Shown here: in pieces, positions 28,070 to 36,394 of the stretch | Numbering within the stretch: the first letter of the stretch is position 1 | Layout of the letters: each line of letters starts with the position of its first letter | Assembly (NCBI RefSeq): GCF_002742645.2 | Contig: NZ_CP033875.1 | Location: 4,318,001 to 4,382,000, forward strand | Direction of reading: 5' to 3' | DNA: 64,000 bases | DNA from: Caulobacter sp. FWC26 | GTDB lineage: Bacteria; Pseudomonadota; Alphaproteobacteria; Caulobacterales; Caulobacteraceae | Notes under the pieces: generated by a model | Told to the model about the DNA's origin: nothing | The model's input: only the letters and a program-made list of their open reading frames with translations | The model's database searches: none | Program-made: the position numbers and the translations under genes

Positions 28070-30058
28070 TCACATCCCCTTCGGCGCGCGGACGATCTGA
28101 GGCTCTCCCGCCAGGCGCCTAAGCGTCTTGTTGGCCTCCTCGGCCTGACTGAACGGGAGCTCCCGCGCAAGGCTGCGGTTCGATTCCGAGAACCTCGCGA
28201 CACCGTCCTTGATCACGGCGGTCTTCGAGACCTCGCGACTGGCCAGCACGCCCGTCCAGTTCGGCCCCTTCACGGAGAAGCCCTCGCCTTTGCCGGGAAG
28301 CACGATCTCGACAACGCCGGCCATATAGGTCGGAAAGGCGATCATGAAGGGCGCATCGCTGTTGGGGCCCGGCTCGCGGCGCGGAAAGGCCGACACCTTG
28401 CCCGAGCCCGAACCAGGAATATGGAACTCACGCACCCCCAGATCGTCGTTCATCTTCCAATCCAGGTCGGCCGTGCCGCCCAATGTGATCCTGGCTTCGC
28501 CGTTCGGGGAAACATCGAAGTCGATCTTTTCGATGTTCACCCAGCTCATCGTGGACGAGGTGCTTTGCTTCAGGCCGCGTTCGATATCGGCCCGCGGCGC
28601 GGTGCGCAGAGCGCGCGCAAAGCTCAGCGCCGCGTCGCCCCGGATCACCGTGGTCATGGTGATCGGCGCCGGCTTGTCGAGCCCACCCGAAGCATCGATC
28701 CGGATCAGGCCGTCGGTGTCCGGCTTGCCAAGCGGCGTCTGAACAATCTCCTCCAAGGCCGCGCCGTTGGCGCGCAATGGCAGGGCCCAACGGAAAGGCG
28801 GCGGCCGCAGGCCGTCGATGTCGCCCACGTCGCCCGAACGTGTGCCGTCCAGCCAATAGCTCCTGCCGGCGATACGGGCCCGAACCAGCACGTGGTTGAA
28901 CAGCGCCGCCGACGGCAGTCGCTCCTCCAGCCCGTCGCCGCCGGTGGTGGAGACCAGCACGGGCTCGGCCTCGACCCCGAGTTCGCGTAGGACCGCCAGC
29001 AGCAGCACCGTCTTGCCCTTGCAGTCTCCGAAGCGACGGGCCCAGGTCTCGTTGGCCGAGGCGGGCTTGTAGCCGCCGTCGCCCATGCCAAGGAACAGAT
29101 AGCGCGTCTTGTCCTCGACCAGTTGGAGCGCCTTGAACGCGCGGATCTTCGGGTCGGCGCTGGCCGCCGCGATCGCCGCGATCTCTGGCCGCAGCGACGA
29201 GTCCGCCGACAGTTCCGAGGCCTTGGCGTAGAGGGGGGCCATCAGGCGCGAGATGTCCGCCCAGCCGGTATAGGTCGTCGCCTCCAGAGCGCCCAGCCGC
29301 TGGAACCGCGCCGGCGCGCCGATCGGCGTCTTCGGCGGCTTGACGCTCGCGACGTCGACCATGAGCTCGTTGATCTTGCCGGTCTTGGAGAGCTTGGGCT
29401 GCGGGAAGCCGGGCGTCGTTCGCCAGGTCAGAGGCGTCCCGTCGGGCCACAGCAGGCGTACACGGAACCGACCGGCCACGCCGCTCCAGGCCATGTTCTC
29501 GAAGTCGTTGGTGCGGCCGTCCAGCAGCGCTTCCCTGTGCTCCTGGGTGTAAGACCAGTCGACCACGTCGCCGACCTGGAGGTCCTTGATCTGGATCGTC
29601 GCGCTCATCCGCCCGTCCAGCATGGCGCGCTCCAGGTTCTTCTCACGGCGCAGCACCAGTACGTCCTGGCCTTGCTTGAGAAGATCGATCCGCCGTCCAT
29701 CGCGGATGATGGCGAGGGTATGGAGCGTGACCTTGTCGCGGACGGGGTCCCAGGTCACCGAGCGCGATCCGCCTTGCAGCCCCTCGGGCTTGAGCACCTT
29801 GACGACGCGACGAACGTAATAGGCCGAACCGGTGTTGTCGTGCTGGGACTGGTTGTCGTTCAACAGCAACTGGTTCGACGGCGCCTGGTCATCCTCGGGC
29901 GGGGCGGGAACCTCCGCCACCTGCACCCATCTGGCCGGCGGACCATAGCTGGGCTTCTCGTCGGCCCAAGCCGAGCCCGCCAAGACGGCGATGGAGCCCA
30001 CGGCGACGGCCGCGCCTTGCAAACCCCGAAACCAAACGCCCCGCACGAACACCCCCAC
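28070..30058 (-). CDS. DUF3857/transglutaminase-like exported protein
   Basis: No ATG fits. A GTG at 30058, eight bases after GAGGG, gives 662 residues; the open frame extends to a TTG at 30097 inside the rpsA terminator, which is less likely. A signal peptide ending GSAWA precedes a DUF3857 domain (about 40-230). A transglutaminase-like core follows, with Cys in RFGDCKGKTVLLL, His in LFNHVLV and Asp in SYWLDGT; that triad appears intact. The C-terminal third is beta-rich. Such proteins are periplasmic or outer-membrane associated, with unknown substrates. It lies between rpsA and ihfB on the same strand, separated from rpsA by a terminator. Confidence 0.85.
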   Translation of the reverse strand: MGVFVRGVWFRGLQGAAVAVGSIAVLAGSAWADEKPSYGPPARWVQVAEVPAPPEDDQAPSNQLLLNDNQSQHDNTGSAYYVRRVVKVLKPEGLQGGSRSVTWDPVRDKVTLHTLAIIRDGRRIDLLKQGQDVLVLRREKNLERAMLDGRMSATIQIKDLQVGDVVDWSYTQEHREALLDGRTNDFENMAWSGVAGRFRVRLLWPDGTPLTWRTTPGFPQPKLSKTGKINELMVDVASVKPPKTPIGAPARFQRLGALEATTYTGWADISRLMAPLYAKASELSADSSLRPEIAAIAAASADPKIRAFKALQLVEDKTRYLFLGMGDGGYKPASANETWARRFGDCKGKTVLLLAVLRELGVEAEPVLVSTTGGDGLEERLPSAALFNHVLVRARIAGRSYWLDGTRSGDVGDIDGLRPPPFRWALPLRANGAALEEIVQTPLGKPDTDGLIRIDASGGLDKPAPITMTTVIRGDAALSFARALRTAPRADIERGLKQSTSSTMSWVNIEKIDFDVSPNGEARITLGGTADLDWKMNDDLGVREFHIPGSGSGKVSAFPRREPGPNSDAPFMIAFPTYMAGVVEIVLPGKGEGFSVKGPNWTGVLASREVSKTAVIKDGVARFSESNRSLARELPFSQAEEANKTLRRLAGEPQIVRAPKGM

Positions 30059-30094
30059 AAACTCAACCCTCGAGCGTTGTGGCAGAATCTCGCG

Positions 30095-30130
30095 CAAAAG
30101 AAAACGGCGGCTGGATCGCTCCAGCCGCCG
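30095..30130 (-). terminator. Intrinsic terminator after rpsA
   Basis: On the minus strand a ten-base perfect stem (plus-strand CGGCGGCTGG 30105-30114 with CCAGCCGCCG 30121-30130) is followed by GTTTTCTTTTG. It lies 30 bases after the rpsA stop and directly before the DUF3857 gene leader. Confidence 0.88.
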
Positions 30131-30159
30131 CCAACTTCAACGTCTATGGAAGACGAAGC

Positions 30160-31869
30160 TTAGTCCTTCGAGGCCCGCTCGCGCAGGGCCGCGCCCAGGA
30201 TGTCGCCCAGCGAAGCGCCGGAGTCCGACGAGCCGAACTGCTCGATGGCTTCCTTCTCTTCGGCCATTTCCAGCGACTTGATCGACAGCGAGACGCGGCG
30301 CGCGGCCTTGTCCACGTTGGTGATCTGGGCGTCGACGCGGTCACCCACGGCGAAGCGCTCCGGACGCTGCTCCTGACGATCGCGCGACAGATCCGACTTG
30401 CGGATGAAGGCGGTCATCGGGGCGTCGTCTTCACCGAAGCGGACTTCGATGCCGCCCGAGGTGACTTCCGTGACGGTGACGGTCACGGTCTGGTTCTTGC
30501 GGTAGGTGTCGCCCGACATCGGGTCGCCAGCCAGTTGCTTGATGCCCAGCGAGATGCGTTCCTTCTCGACGTCGACGTCGAGAACCTTCGCCTTGACCAT
30601 GTCGCCCTTCTTGTAGCGGGCCATGGCTTCTTCGCCCGGGACGCTCCAGTCGATGTCCGACAGGTGCACCATGCCGTCGATGTCGTTGTCGAGGCCGACG
30701 AACAGACCGAATTCGGTCGCGTTCTTGACTTCGCCTTCGACCGACGAACCGACCGGGTGGGCTTCCAGGAAGGCCTCCCACGGGTTGGCCAGGGCTTGCT
30801 TCAGGCCCAGCGAGACGCGGCGCTTGGACGGATCGACGTCCAGGACCACGACGTCGACTTCCTGCGAGGTCGAGACGATCTTGCCGGGGTGGACGTTCTT
30901 CTTGGTCCACGACATTTCCGACACGTGCACCAGGCCTTCGACGCCGGCTTCCAGCTCCACGAAGGCGCCGTAGTCGGTGATGTTGGTGATGCGGCCGGTG
31001 AACTTGGCGCCGACCGGGTACTTGGCTTCAACGCCGTCCCACGGATCCGACTGCAGTTGCTTCATGCCGAGCGAGATGCGCTGGGTGTCCGGGTTGATCT
31101 TGACGATCTGGACCTTCACGGTGTCGCCCACGGCGAGCACTTGGCTCGGGTGGTTGACGCGCTTCCAGCTCATGTCGGTGACGTGCAGCAGGCCGTCGAT
31201 ACCGCCCAGGTCGACGAACGCACCGTAGTCGGTGATGTTCTTGACGACGCCTTCGCGGATTTCACCCTCTTGCAGCTGCGACACCAGTTCGGTGCGCTGC
31301 TCGGCGCGGGCTTCTTCCAGGATGGCGCGACGCGAGACGACGATGTTGCCGCGCGGACGGTCCATCTTCAGGATGGCGAAGGGCTGTTCCTTGCCCATCA
31401 GCGGGCCGACGTCGCGGACCGGACGGATATCGACTTGGCTGCCCGGCAGGAAGGCCGAGGCGCCGCCGAGGTCGACGGTGAAGCCGCCCTTCACGCGGCC
31501 GACGATCGCGCCCATGACGGGCTCGTTACGGGCGTAGACGCCTTCCAGACGGGTCCAGGCTTCTTCGCGCTTGGCCTTCTCGCGGCTGATGACCGCTTCG
31601 CCCATCGCGTTTTCGAGGCGTTCCAGGAAGACTTCGACGGTGTCGCCGGCCTTCACGGTGGCCTTGCCGTTCTCGTCGACGCCGAATTCCTTCAGCTGGA
31701 CGCGGCCTTCGGTCTTCAGACCGACGTCGATGATGGCGAAGTCCTTTTCGATCCCGACGACCTTGCCCTTGACGACGGTGCCTTCCGCGAAGTCGCGGCC
31801 GCCCATGGAGTCGTTGAGGAGCGCTTCGAAATCGTCGCGCGTCGGGTTGAAGCTCATATCGTCAGCCAT
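30160..31869 (-). CDS. rpsA: 30S ribosomal protein S1
   Basis: From ATG 31869 ([20 protein letters not shown]) the protein is 569 residues with six consecutive S1 RNA-binding domains. They are recognisable by repeated G-x-V-x-x-I-x-D-Y/F-G-A-F-V patterns (for example [15 protein letters not shown] and [13 protein letters not shown]). It binds mRNA and helps the 30S subunit unfold and select messages. The frame is open to 32067, but that part overlaps the cmk end and has no S1 homology. The 148-base gap from cmk gives room for a separate promoter and the leader involved in autoregulation known for S1. Gene order aroA-cmk-rpsA is conserved widely. Confidence 0.98.
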   Translation of the reverse strand: MADDMSFNPTRDDFEALLNDSMGGRDFAEGTVVKGKVVGIEKDFAIIDVGLKTEGRVQLKEFGVDENGKATVKAGDTVEVFLERLENAMGEAVISREKAKREEAWTRLEGVYARNEPVMGAIVGRVKGGFTVDLGGASAFLPGSQVDIRPVRDVGPLMGKEQPFAILKMDRPRGNIVVSRRAILEEARAEQRTELVSQLQEGEIREGVVKNITDYGAFVDLGGIDGLLHVTDMSWKRVNHPSQVLAVGDTVKVQIVKINPDTQRISLGMKQLQSDPWDGVEAKYPVGAKFTGRITNITDYGAFVELEAGVEGLVHVSEMSWTKKNVHPGKIVSTSQEVDVVVLDVDPSKRRVSLGLKQALANPWEAFLEAHPVGSSVEGEVKNATEFGLFVGLDNDIDGMVHLSDIDWSVPGEEAMARYKKGDMVKAKVLDVDVEKERISLGIKQLAGDPMSGDTYRKNQTVTVTVTEVTSGGIEVRFGEDDAPMTAFIRKSDLSRDRQEQRPERFAVGDRVDAQITNVDKAARRVSLSIKSLEMAEEKEAIEQFGSSDSGASLGDILGAALRERASKD

Positions 31870-32017
31870 GCTGATCTTTAGTCTCGTAGGTTGGGGGAAG
31901 CCCTTGGATGAGCGCCGCCGGAAAGACGGTTCTCGGGATTCCGGATGAAGTGGGTTTGAAAGCGGGCCCGCGATGTTCTCGATCGCGGCGAGGCCGGCGG
32001 TGGATTTGCCCCTCCGG

Positions 32018-32659
32018 CTAGAGCCGGTGACGGGCGCGCGCGTCCTCGACGATACGGCGGGCCGCATCGAAGGCCTGCTCTATAGTCATTTCCGACGTGT
32101 CGAGCAAGACGGCGTCGGCCGCCTGGGTCATCGGCGCATCCTTACGGCCGCCGTCTCGAGCGTCGCGCTTGTGAATGTCGGCCAGAATATCCTCGAAGGC
32201 GACGTCCTCGCCCTGCCCCGTCAGCTGCTTCCAGCGGCGCTCGGCGCGCACCTCGGGGCGGGCGGTGACGTAGAGCTTGGCCGGGGCGTGCGGCGCGATC
32301 ACCGTGCCGATGTCGCGGCCGTCGATGACCGAGCCCGGCTCGCGCGCGGCGAACGACTGCTGCAGGTCGAGCAGGGCCGCGCGGACCCCCGGATGCACCG
32401 CGCAACGGCTGGCGGCCTCGCCGGCGGCGCGGGTTCGCACCTCGGCCCGGTCCAGCGCCGATAGGTCAAGCGACCGCGCCACGGCCTCCGCCGCGATCGG
32501 ATCGTCGAGATCGCCCGCGCCGTCCAGGATCGCGACGCCGACCGCGCGATAGAGCAGGCCGGTGTCCAGCAGCGGATAGCCGTAAAGCGCCGCCAGGCGC
32601 CCCGCGATCGTGCCCTTGCCAGACGCGGCCGGCCCGTCCACGGCGATCACGAAGGCCAT
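32018..32659 (-). CDS. cmk: Cytidylate kinase
   Basis: 213 residues with the P-loop GPAASGKGTIAGRLA at the N-terminus and the LLDTGLLYRAVGVA and DGRDIGTVIAP motifs of CMP/dCMP kinases. It phosphorylates CMP and dCMP to the diphosphates. The start lies two bases from the aroA stop, so translation is coupled. Length is slightly below the enterobacterial enzyme (about 225) but normal for alphaproteobacteria. Confidence 0.97.
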   Translation of the reverse strand: MAFVIAVDGPAASGKGTIAGRLAALYGYPLLDTGLLYRAVGVAILDGAGDLDDPIAAEAVARSLDLSALDRAEVRTRAAGEAASRCAVHPGVRAALLDLQQSFAAREPGSVIDGRDIGTVIAPHAPAKLYVTARPEVRAERRWKQLTGQGEDVAFEDILADIHKRDARDGGRKDAPMTQAADAVLLDTSEMTIEQAFDAARRIVEDARARHRL

Positions 32660-32661
32660 GC

Positions 32662-34002
32662 TCAGGCCTCCGAGAGCGTCGCGCCGAGACCTCGCATCAG
32701 GTCGGCGAAGCCGGGGAAGCTGGTGGCGATCATGCCGGGCTCATCGACCGCGACCTCGCTCTGGGCGGCCATGCCCAGGATCAGGTGGCTCATGGCGATC
32801 CGGTGGTCGCCGTGGGTGTGGACCAGGCCGCCGCCCCGCACAGGGTGGTTGCCGCCCATGGTCCCGACCACGGTCATGCCCTCCGGCTCTTCCTCGACCG
32901 TGACGCCGCAGGCCTGAAGGCCCGCTGCAGTCAGGGCGATACGGTCGCTTTCCTTGACGCGCATCTCACCGATGCCGCGCATGACGGTCGGACCATCGGC
33001 GAAGGCGGCCGCCACGGCCAGGATCGGATACTCGTCAATCATCGCCGGCGCACGCTCGGGCGGCACGACCACGCCCTTGAGCTGCGAATAGCGGGCGGTG
33101 ATGTCGCCGACCTCTTCCCCGCTGGCGACGCGGACGTTCGAGATGACGAGATCCGCGCCCATCTCCTGCAAGGTTGTGAACAGGCCGGTGCGCAGCTCGT
33201 TGAGCATCACCCCCTCGACCGTCACCGCCGAGCCGGGAACGATCAGGGCGGCGACCAACGGGAAGGCGGCGGACGACGGATCGCCGGGCACGGCCACATG
33301 GGTTCCAGCCAGCTTCTGGCCCTCGGGCAGGCGGATATGGCGGATGCTCTTCTCGCCCGCGACACGATCCTCGACGATCACCTCGGCGCCGAAGGCGCGC
33401 AGCATGCGCTCGGTGTGGTCGCGGGTGGCCTCGGGCTCGATCACCTCCACACCGCCTTCGGCGTGCAGGCCGGCCAGCAGGACGGCCGACTTCACCTGCG
33501 CCGAGGCCATGGGGAGGGTGTATTGCAGGCCGCGCAACGACCCGCCTTTCAAAGTCAGCGGCAGTCGCCCCTTGTCGCGGCCCAGCCAGGTCGCGCCCAT
33601 GCGGGCCAGCGGGTCCAGCACGCGGCCCATGGGGCGGCCGCGCAACGACTGGTCCCCGGTGAAGGTGGCGCACATCGGAAAGCCCGCCGCAGCGCCCATG
33701 ATCAGGCGCACGCCGGTGCCGGCGTTGCCGCAGTCGATGACGTCGGAGGGCTCCTCGAAGCCGCCCTTGCCCTCGATGCGCCAGCGACCCACGCCCTCGC
33801 GTTCGATCCGCGCGCCGAAGGCCTGCATGGCCCGGGCGGTGGCGAGAACGTCGTCGCCCTCCAGAAGACCCTCGACCGTCGTCGTCCCGGTCGCGAGCGC
33901 GCCCAGGATCATCGAACGGTGCGAAATGGACTTGTCTCCCGGAGCGCGCACGATCCCTCGCAGAGCGCCTCCGGGAGCGCTCTTCAATCCAGCCAGCGAC
34001 AT
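32662..34002 (-). CDS. aroA: 3-phosphoshikimate 1-carboxyvinyltransferase (EPSP synthase)
   Basis: 446 residues. [19 protein letters not shown] at the N-terminus, [14 protein letters not shown] near 95 and [12 protein letters not shown] near 345 are the hallmark motifs. It joins shikimate-3-phosphate and phosphoenolpyruvate in the shikimate pathway. The glycine-rich loop reads GNAGTGVR, and the sequence looks like the alphaproteobacterial/class II type (inference). It is first in the aroA-cmk-rpsA group and is divergent from the TIGR02300 gene. Confidence 0.97.
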   Translation of the reverse strand: MSLAGLKSAPGGALRGIVRAPGDKSISHRSMILGALATGTTTVEGLLEGDDVLATARAMQAFGARIEREGVGRWRIEGKGGFEEPSDVIDCGNAGTGVRLIMGAAAGFPMCATFTGDQSLRGRPMGRVLDPLARMGATWLGRDKGRLPLTLKGGSLRGLQYTLPMASAQVKSAVLLAGLHAEGGVEVIEPEATRDHTERMLRAFGAEVIVEDRVAGEKSIRHIRLPEGQKLAGTHVAVPGDPSSAAFPLVAALIVPGSAVTVEGVMLNELRTGLFTTLQEMGADLVISNVRVASGEEVGDITARYSQLKGVVVPPERAPAMIDEYPILAVAAAFADGPTVMRGIGEMRVKESDRIALTAAGLQACGVTVEEEPEGMTVVGTMGGNHPVRGGGLVHTHGDHRIAMSHLILGMAAQSEVAVDEPGMIATSFPGFADLMRGLGATLSEA

Positions 34003-34120
34003 GCCGAAACCGGCTCCTTAGTATTTGGTGGTTTTCGCGAAGGGGTTTGCTTTTGACAGCGGGCTCTCGCCATGGCAAGTCACCCGCCGCTTTTCCCATC
34101 AGGATCAAAGGGTCGCCAAC

Positions 34121-34588
34121 TTGGCCAATCCCGACTTGGGCGCAAAACAAATCTGCCCCAACTGCCAATCGAAGTTCTACGACCTCAACCGTCGTCCCGC
34201 CGTCTGCCCCAAGTGCGGTGAGCAGTTCGACCCGGAAGAAGCGCTGAAATCGCGCCGCGTCCGGGCTCGCGCCGTCACGCCGGACTATGACTCCGACGAC
34301 GAGAAGGAAGTGGTCGCGCCCAAGGAGGTCGACGGTTACGAGGACGAAGTCGACGACACGCCGGAAATCGACGAGGCCGCCGAGGCCGACGTCGTCGAGA
34401 CCGACGACGAAGACGTCGATCCGGGCGCGCCGACGCCGGCCGGCGGTGACGACCTAGGCGTCGACTTCGCCGAGGACGAGGACCTAGCCGAGGACGCTGA
34501 CGACGTTCCGTTCCTGGAGGACGAGGACGATGACGACATTCTCGACGAGGAGATCGAAGGTCTCCCGGGCGAGGGTGACGACGACTGA
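34121..34588 (+). CDS. TIGR02300 family acidic zinc-ribbon protein (FYDLN acid protein)
   Basis: Start assigned to the TTG at 34121 because the family begins M-A-N-P-(D/E)-L-G and the sequence here is (M)ANPDLGAKQICPNC. The frame is open from 34025, but that part has no similarity. The 155-residue protein has a four-cysteine zinc ribbon, CPNC…KFYDLNRRPAVCPKCG, in the first 35 residues. An extremely acidic, low-complexity tail (about 60-155, mostly Asp/Glu with the pattern DEDD) follows. The family is restricted to alphaproteobacteria and has no known function. The zinc ribbon plus acidic tail suggests nucleic-acid mimicry or protein binding (speculation). A strong terminator follows. Confidence 0.85.
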   Translation: MANPDLGAKQICPNCQSKFYDLNRRPAVCPKCGEQFDPEEALKSRRVRARAVTPDYDSDDEKEVVAPKEVDGYEDEVDDTPEIDEAAEADVVETDDEDVDPGAPTPAGGDDLGVDFAEDEDLAEDADDVPFLEDEDDDDILDEEIEGLPGEGDDD

Positions 34589-34594
34589 TCCAGC

Positions 34595-34643
34595 GGACAG
34601 CCGGCTTCGATCCTGTCGAAACCGGCTGTCCACAGGCGTTTTT
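34595..34643 (+). terminator. Terminator after the TIGR02300 gene
   Basis: GGACAGCCGG (34595-34604) pairs with CCGGCTGTCC (34622-34631). An inner TTCGA/TCGAA pair extends the stem, and GGCGTTTTT follows within 12 bases. It starts seven bases after the stop codon. Confidence 0.85.
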
Positions 34644-34684
34644 GGGGCTGCGACATTTTTCTCGAAAAAAGTTCGAGAAGAGAC

Positions 34685-34713
34685 TTGATCCCAAAAAAAT
34701 CCCGGACTAGTTT
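34685..34713 (+). promoter_or_regulatory. Candidate housekeeping promoter for tRNA-Ala
   Basis: TTGATCC (34685-34691), a 14-base spacer and ACTAGTTT (34706-34713) approximate the Caulobacter sigma-73 consensus TTGACGS-N10-14-GCTANAWC. It would give a leader of about 85 bases before the tRNA. That leader contains an inverted repeat CTCTTCGG (34720-34727)/CCGAAGAG (34750-34757), possibly a processing hairpin. Confidence 0.45.
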
Positions 34714-34803
34714 CCGCGCCTCTTCGGGGGGCGACGCAAGTCTGAAACGCCGAAGAGACCAAGGATTTCCGAGAGTTACCGTTAGGTTTTCTCAGAAATA
34801 TTT

Positions 34804-34879
34804 GGGGCTATAGCTCAGCTGGTAGAGCGCTTGAATGGCATTCAAGAGGTCAGCGGTTCGACTCCGCTTAGCTCCACCA
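34804..34879 (+). tRNA. tRNA-Ala (anticodon GGC)
   Basis: A 76-base cloverleaf. The acceptor strands GGGGCTA and TAGCTCC have one G-T pair, the D-arm is GCTCAGCTGGTAGAGC, and the anticodon stem CTTGA/TCAAG encloses loop ATGGCAT (anticodon GGC). The T-arm is AGCGGTTCGACTCCGCT, and ACCA is encoded at the 3' end. It is followed two bases later by a perfect terminator hairpin. Confidence 0.97.
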
Positions 34880-34880
34880 T

Positions 34881-34910
34881 CAAGGCCCGGACGGAAACGT
34901 CCGGGCCTTG
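34881..34910 (+). terminator. Terminator hairpin after tRNA-Ala
   Basis: A perfect 13-base stem, CAAGGCCCGGACG (34881-34893) and CGTCCGGGCCTTG (34898-34910), closed by a GAAA tetraloop, then CCCATTTTAG. It begins two bases after the tRNA 3' end. Confidence 0.88.
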
Positions 34911-34940
34911 CCCATTTTAGCGCCCCGCACATCCCCTCCT

Positions 34941-34969
34941 CTTGAACCGAGCGTTACCGCGCGCCATGT
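34941..34969 (+). promoter_or_regulatory. Candidate heat-shock (RpoH) promoter for hsp20
   Basis: CTTGAA (34941-34946), a 16-base spacer and GCCATGT (34963-34969) resemble the RpoH consensus CTTGAA…CCCATNT. It lies about 80 bases upstream of the Hsp20 start, and the product class is normally RpoH-controlled. Assignment rests on consensus match and context. Confidence 0.6.
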
Positions 34970-35048
34970 CTGGAGTCGTGTCGCGGCGATCGGCGCCGAT
35001 CCTCGGGCCTGCCGCCGCGAACGAAGTCGCTTCAGCGAGGACTTCGCG

Positions 35049-35477
35049 ATGACCCGGACGATCCTGTTCGACAGCCCCTTCCTGCTGGGCTTCGAGCATA
35101 CCCGAGACCTGATCGAGCGCGCCGCCAAGGCCGCTGCGGAAAGCTACCCCCCGTACAATGTGGAACAGGCCGATCATGGCGGCGTGCGCATCACGCTGGC
35201 GGTGGCCGGCTTCGCGCCCGACCAGTTGCATGTGACCGTCGAGGGCGGGCAGCTGGTCGTCGCGGGCAAGCGCGAGAGCGCCGACGGCCGATCCGAGGCC
35301 GAGCGCGCCTTCCTGCATCGCGGGATCGCGGCGCGTGGCTTCGTGCGCACCTTCGTGCTCGCCGAGGGCATGGAGGTTACGGCCGCCACGCTGGAGCACG
35401 GCCTGCTGCACATCGACCTGGCCCGCCCGGCTCCCGAACGCCTGGTTAAGAAAATCCCGATCCGCAGCGCGGGCTGA
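35049..35477 (+). CDS. Small heat-shock protein, Hsp20/alpha-crystallin family
   Basis: ATG 35049 is preceded by CGAGGAC and gives 142 residues; the frame extension upstream to 34908 runs through the promoter and terminator region and is rejected. An alpha-crystallin domain (about 38-130) starts PPYNVEQADHGGVRITLAV and ends with the G-x-L strand LEHGLLHIDLARP. The C-terminal tail has the I-x-I motif (KKIPIRSAG) used for oligomer assembly. The N-terminus ILFDSPFLLGFEH is IbpA-like. It is an ATP-independent holdase that binds unfolding proteins. A heat-shock promoter candidate lies upstream and a DUF1150 gene follows. Confidence 0.95.
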   Translation: MTRTILFDSPFLLGFEHTRDLIERAAKAAAESYPPYNVEQADHGGVRITLAVAGFAPDQLHVTVEGGQLVVAGKRESADGRSEAERAFLHRGIAARGFVRTFVLAEGMEVTAATLEHGLLHIDLARPAPERLVKKIPIRSAG

Positions 35478-35482
35478 AAACG

Positions 35483-35526
35483 CCGCGCGGAACCCGCCTT
35501 GGGCCGCGGCGGTCTGAACCGCGCGG
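35483..35526 (+). other. Hairpin between hsp20 and the DUF1150 gene
   Basis: CCGCGCGG (35483-35490) and CCGCGCGG (35519-35526) are mutually complementary, and an inner CCGCC/GGCGG pair can extend the fold. It starts five bases after the hsp20 stop and lacks a T-run. It may protect the hsp20 3' end or lower read-through to the next gene. Confidence 0.5.
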
Positions 35527-35562
35527 AGTACAGCGCGTTCCCTCAACGAAGGAGGTGGTCTT

Positions 35563-35832
35563 ATGACGCCCAACACCCAACATGGCCGGCCTTTCACAAG
35601 CGAGGCCTTCGCAGCCCTTGGCGCGCCGGAGCTTGTCTATGTCAGGCCCATCAAGGCCGCCGAAATTCTGGCCGACGCGCCTGAAGGCGTCGAGGACTTC
35701 AATCTGTCGCCCGATCAGACGCTCTACGCGGTGTGCCGCGCCGATGGCGCGCGTCTGGCGGTCATGATCGACCGCGATACGGCGATCGCCGCCGCGCTCG
35801 CTCACGAGCTGGCGCCGGTGTCCGTCCACTAA
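35563..35832 (+). CDS. DUF1150 family small protein
   Basis: 89 residues, similar throughout to DUF1150 (core ELVYVRPIKAAEILADAP and LYAVCRADGARLAVMIDR). It is preceded by AAGGAGGTGGTC, an almost full-length Shine-Dalgarno, five bases before the ATG, so it should be very well translated. There is no signal peptide or membrane segment. Function is unknown. Its position directly after Hsp20 is seen in other alphaproteobacteria (family knowledge, not checked here) and suggests a link to proteostasis. It is convergent with ptsN (13 bases between stops). Confidence 0.85.
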   Translation: MTPNTQHGRPFTSEAFAALGAPELVYVRPIKAAEILADAPEGVEDFNLSPDQTLYAVCRADGARLAVMIDRDTAIAAALAHELAPVSVH

Positions 35833-35845
35833 ATCAGGAACGCCC

Positions 35846-36310
35846 TCAGGCGGCGGTGCTGGCCGGCAGGTCCGTGAGCAGGACGTGGATGGCGTCCGCC
35901 GAACGCGCCTGTCTCAGCGCCGACCGGAGTTCGGGCTGGCGCATCATCCGCGCGACCCGGGCCAGGGCGCGCAAGTGCTGGGCGTTGGCGTCGCGTGGGG
36001 CGAACAGGGCTACGAGAAGGTCGACGGGCTTGTCGTCGAGCGCGTCAAAGGCCACAGGCGTGTCCAGCCTCACCACGACCGCGCGCACCCGGTCCAGGCC
36101 CTCGACCCGGGCATGGGGAATGGCCACGCCCTCGCCGACGCCCGTCGAGCCGGCGGCTTCGCGCTCGACCAGTCCCTCGAGAACCGCTTCGGGATCGACG
36201 CCGAGCACCCGGCCGGCGATGTCCGCGACCATCGACAGGACCTGGCGCTTGCCGGGCGCGCTGGCGCGCAGCGCCACCGCTCCGGGTTCGAGAAGATCGC
36301 CAATGGTCAT
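35846..36310 (-). CDS. ptsN: Nitrogen PTS enzyme IIA (EIIA-Ntr)
   Basis: 154 residues of the fructose/mannitol EIIA fold. The phospho-accepting His is in VAIPHARVEG, near residue 66, after GSTGVGEG. It receives phosphate from EI-Ntr/NPr and regulates partners such as potassium transport and (p)ppGpp synthesis; it does not transport sugar. It is last in the lpt-rpoN-hpf-ptsN group conserved across proteobacteria, separated from hpf by an 84-base gap with a hairpin. Confidence 0.96.
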   Translation of the reverse strand: MTIGDLLEPGAVALRASAPGKRQVLSMVADIAGRVLGVDPEAVLEGLVEREAAGSTGVGEGVAIPHARVEGLDRVRAVVVRLDTPVAFDALDDKPVDLLVALFAPRDANAQHLRALARVARMMRQPELRSALRQARSADAIHVLLTDLPASTAA

Positions 36311-36342
36311 GGACTTCCAACGCTCGCTGTTTTCCGACCGCC

Positions 36343-36377
36343 TTGGCGCCGTCGACGGAAATCACCGACGGCGCCAA
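36343..36377 (-). terminator. Hairpin between hpf and ptsN
   Basis: TTGGCGCCGTCG (36343-36354) and CGACGGCGCCAA (36366-36377) are perfect 12-base complements around an 11-base loop, 17 bases after the hpf stop. No U-run follows on the minus strand, so it may be an attenuator or an RNA-stabilising element rather than a full terminator. Confidence 0.55.
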
Positions 36378-36394
36378 ACCATGACACGGTCTGG

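Noticed and set aside
31870..32067. N-terminal extension of ribosomal protein S1.
   Set aside because: It overlaps the end of cmk and lacks S1 similarity; [11 protein letters not shown] at 31869 is the expected family start.
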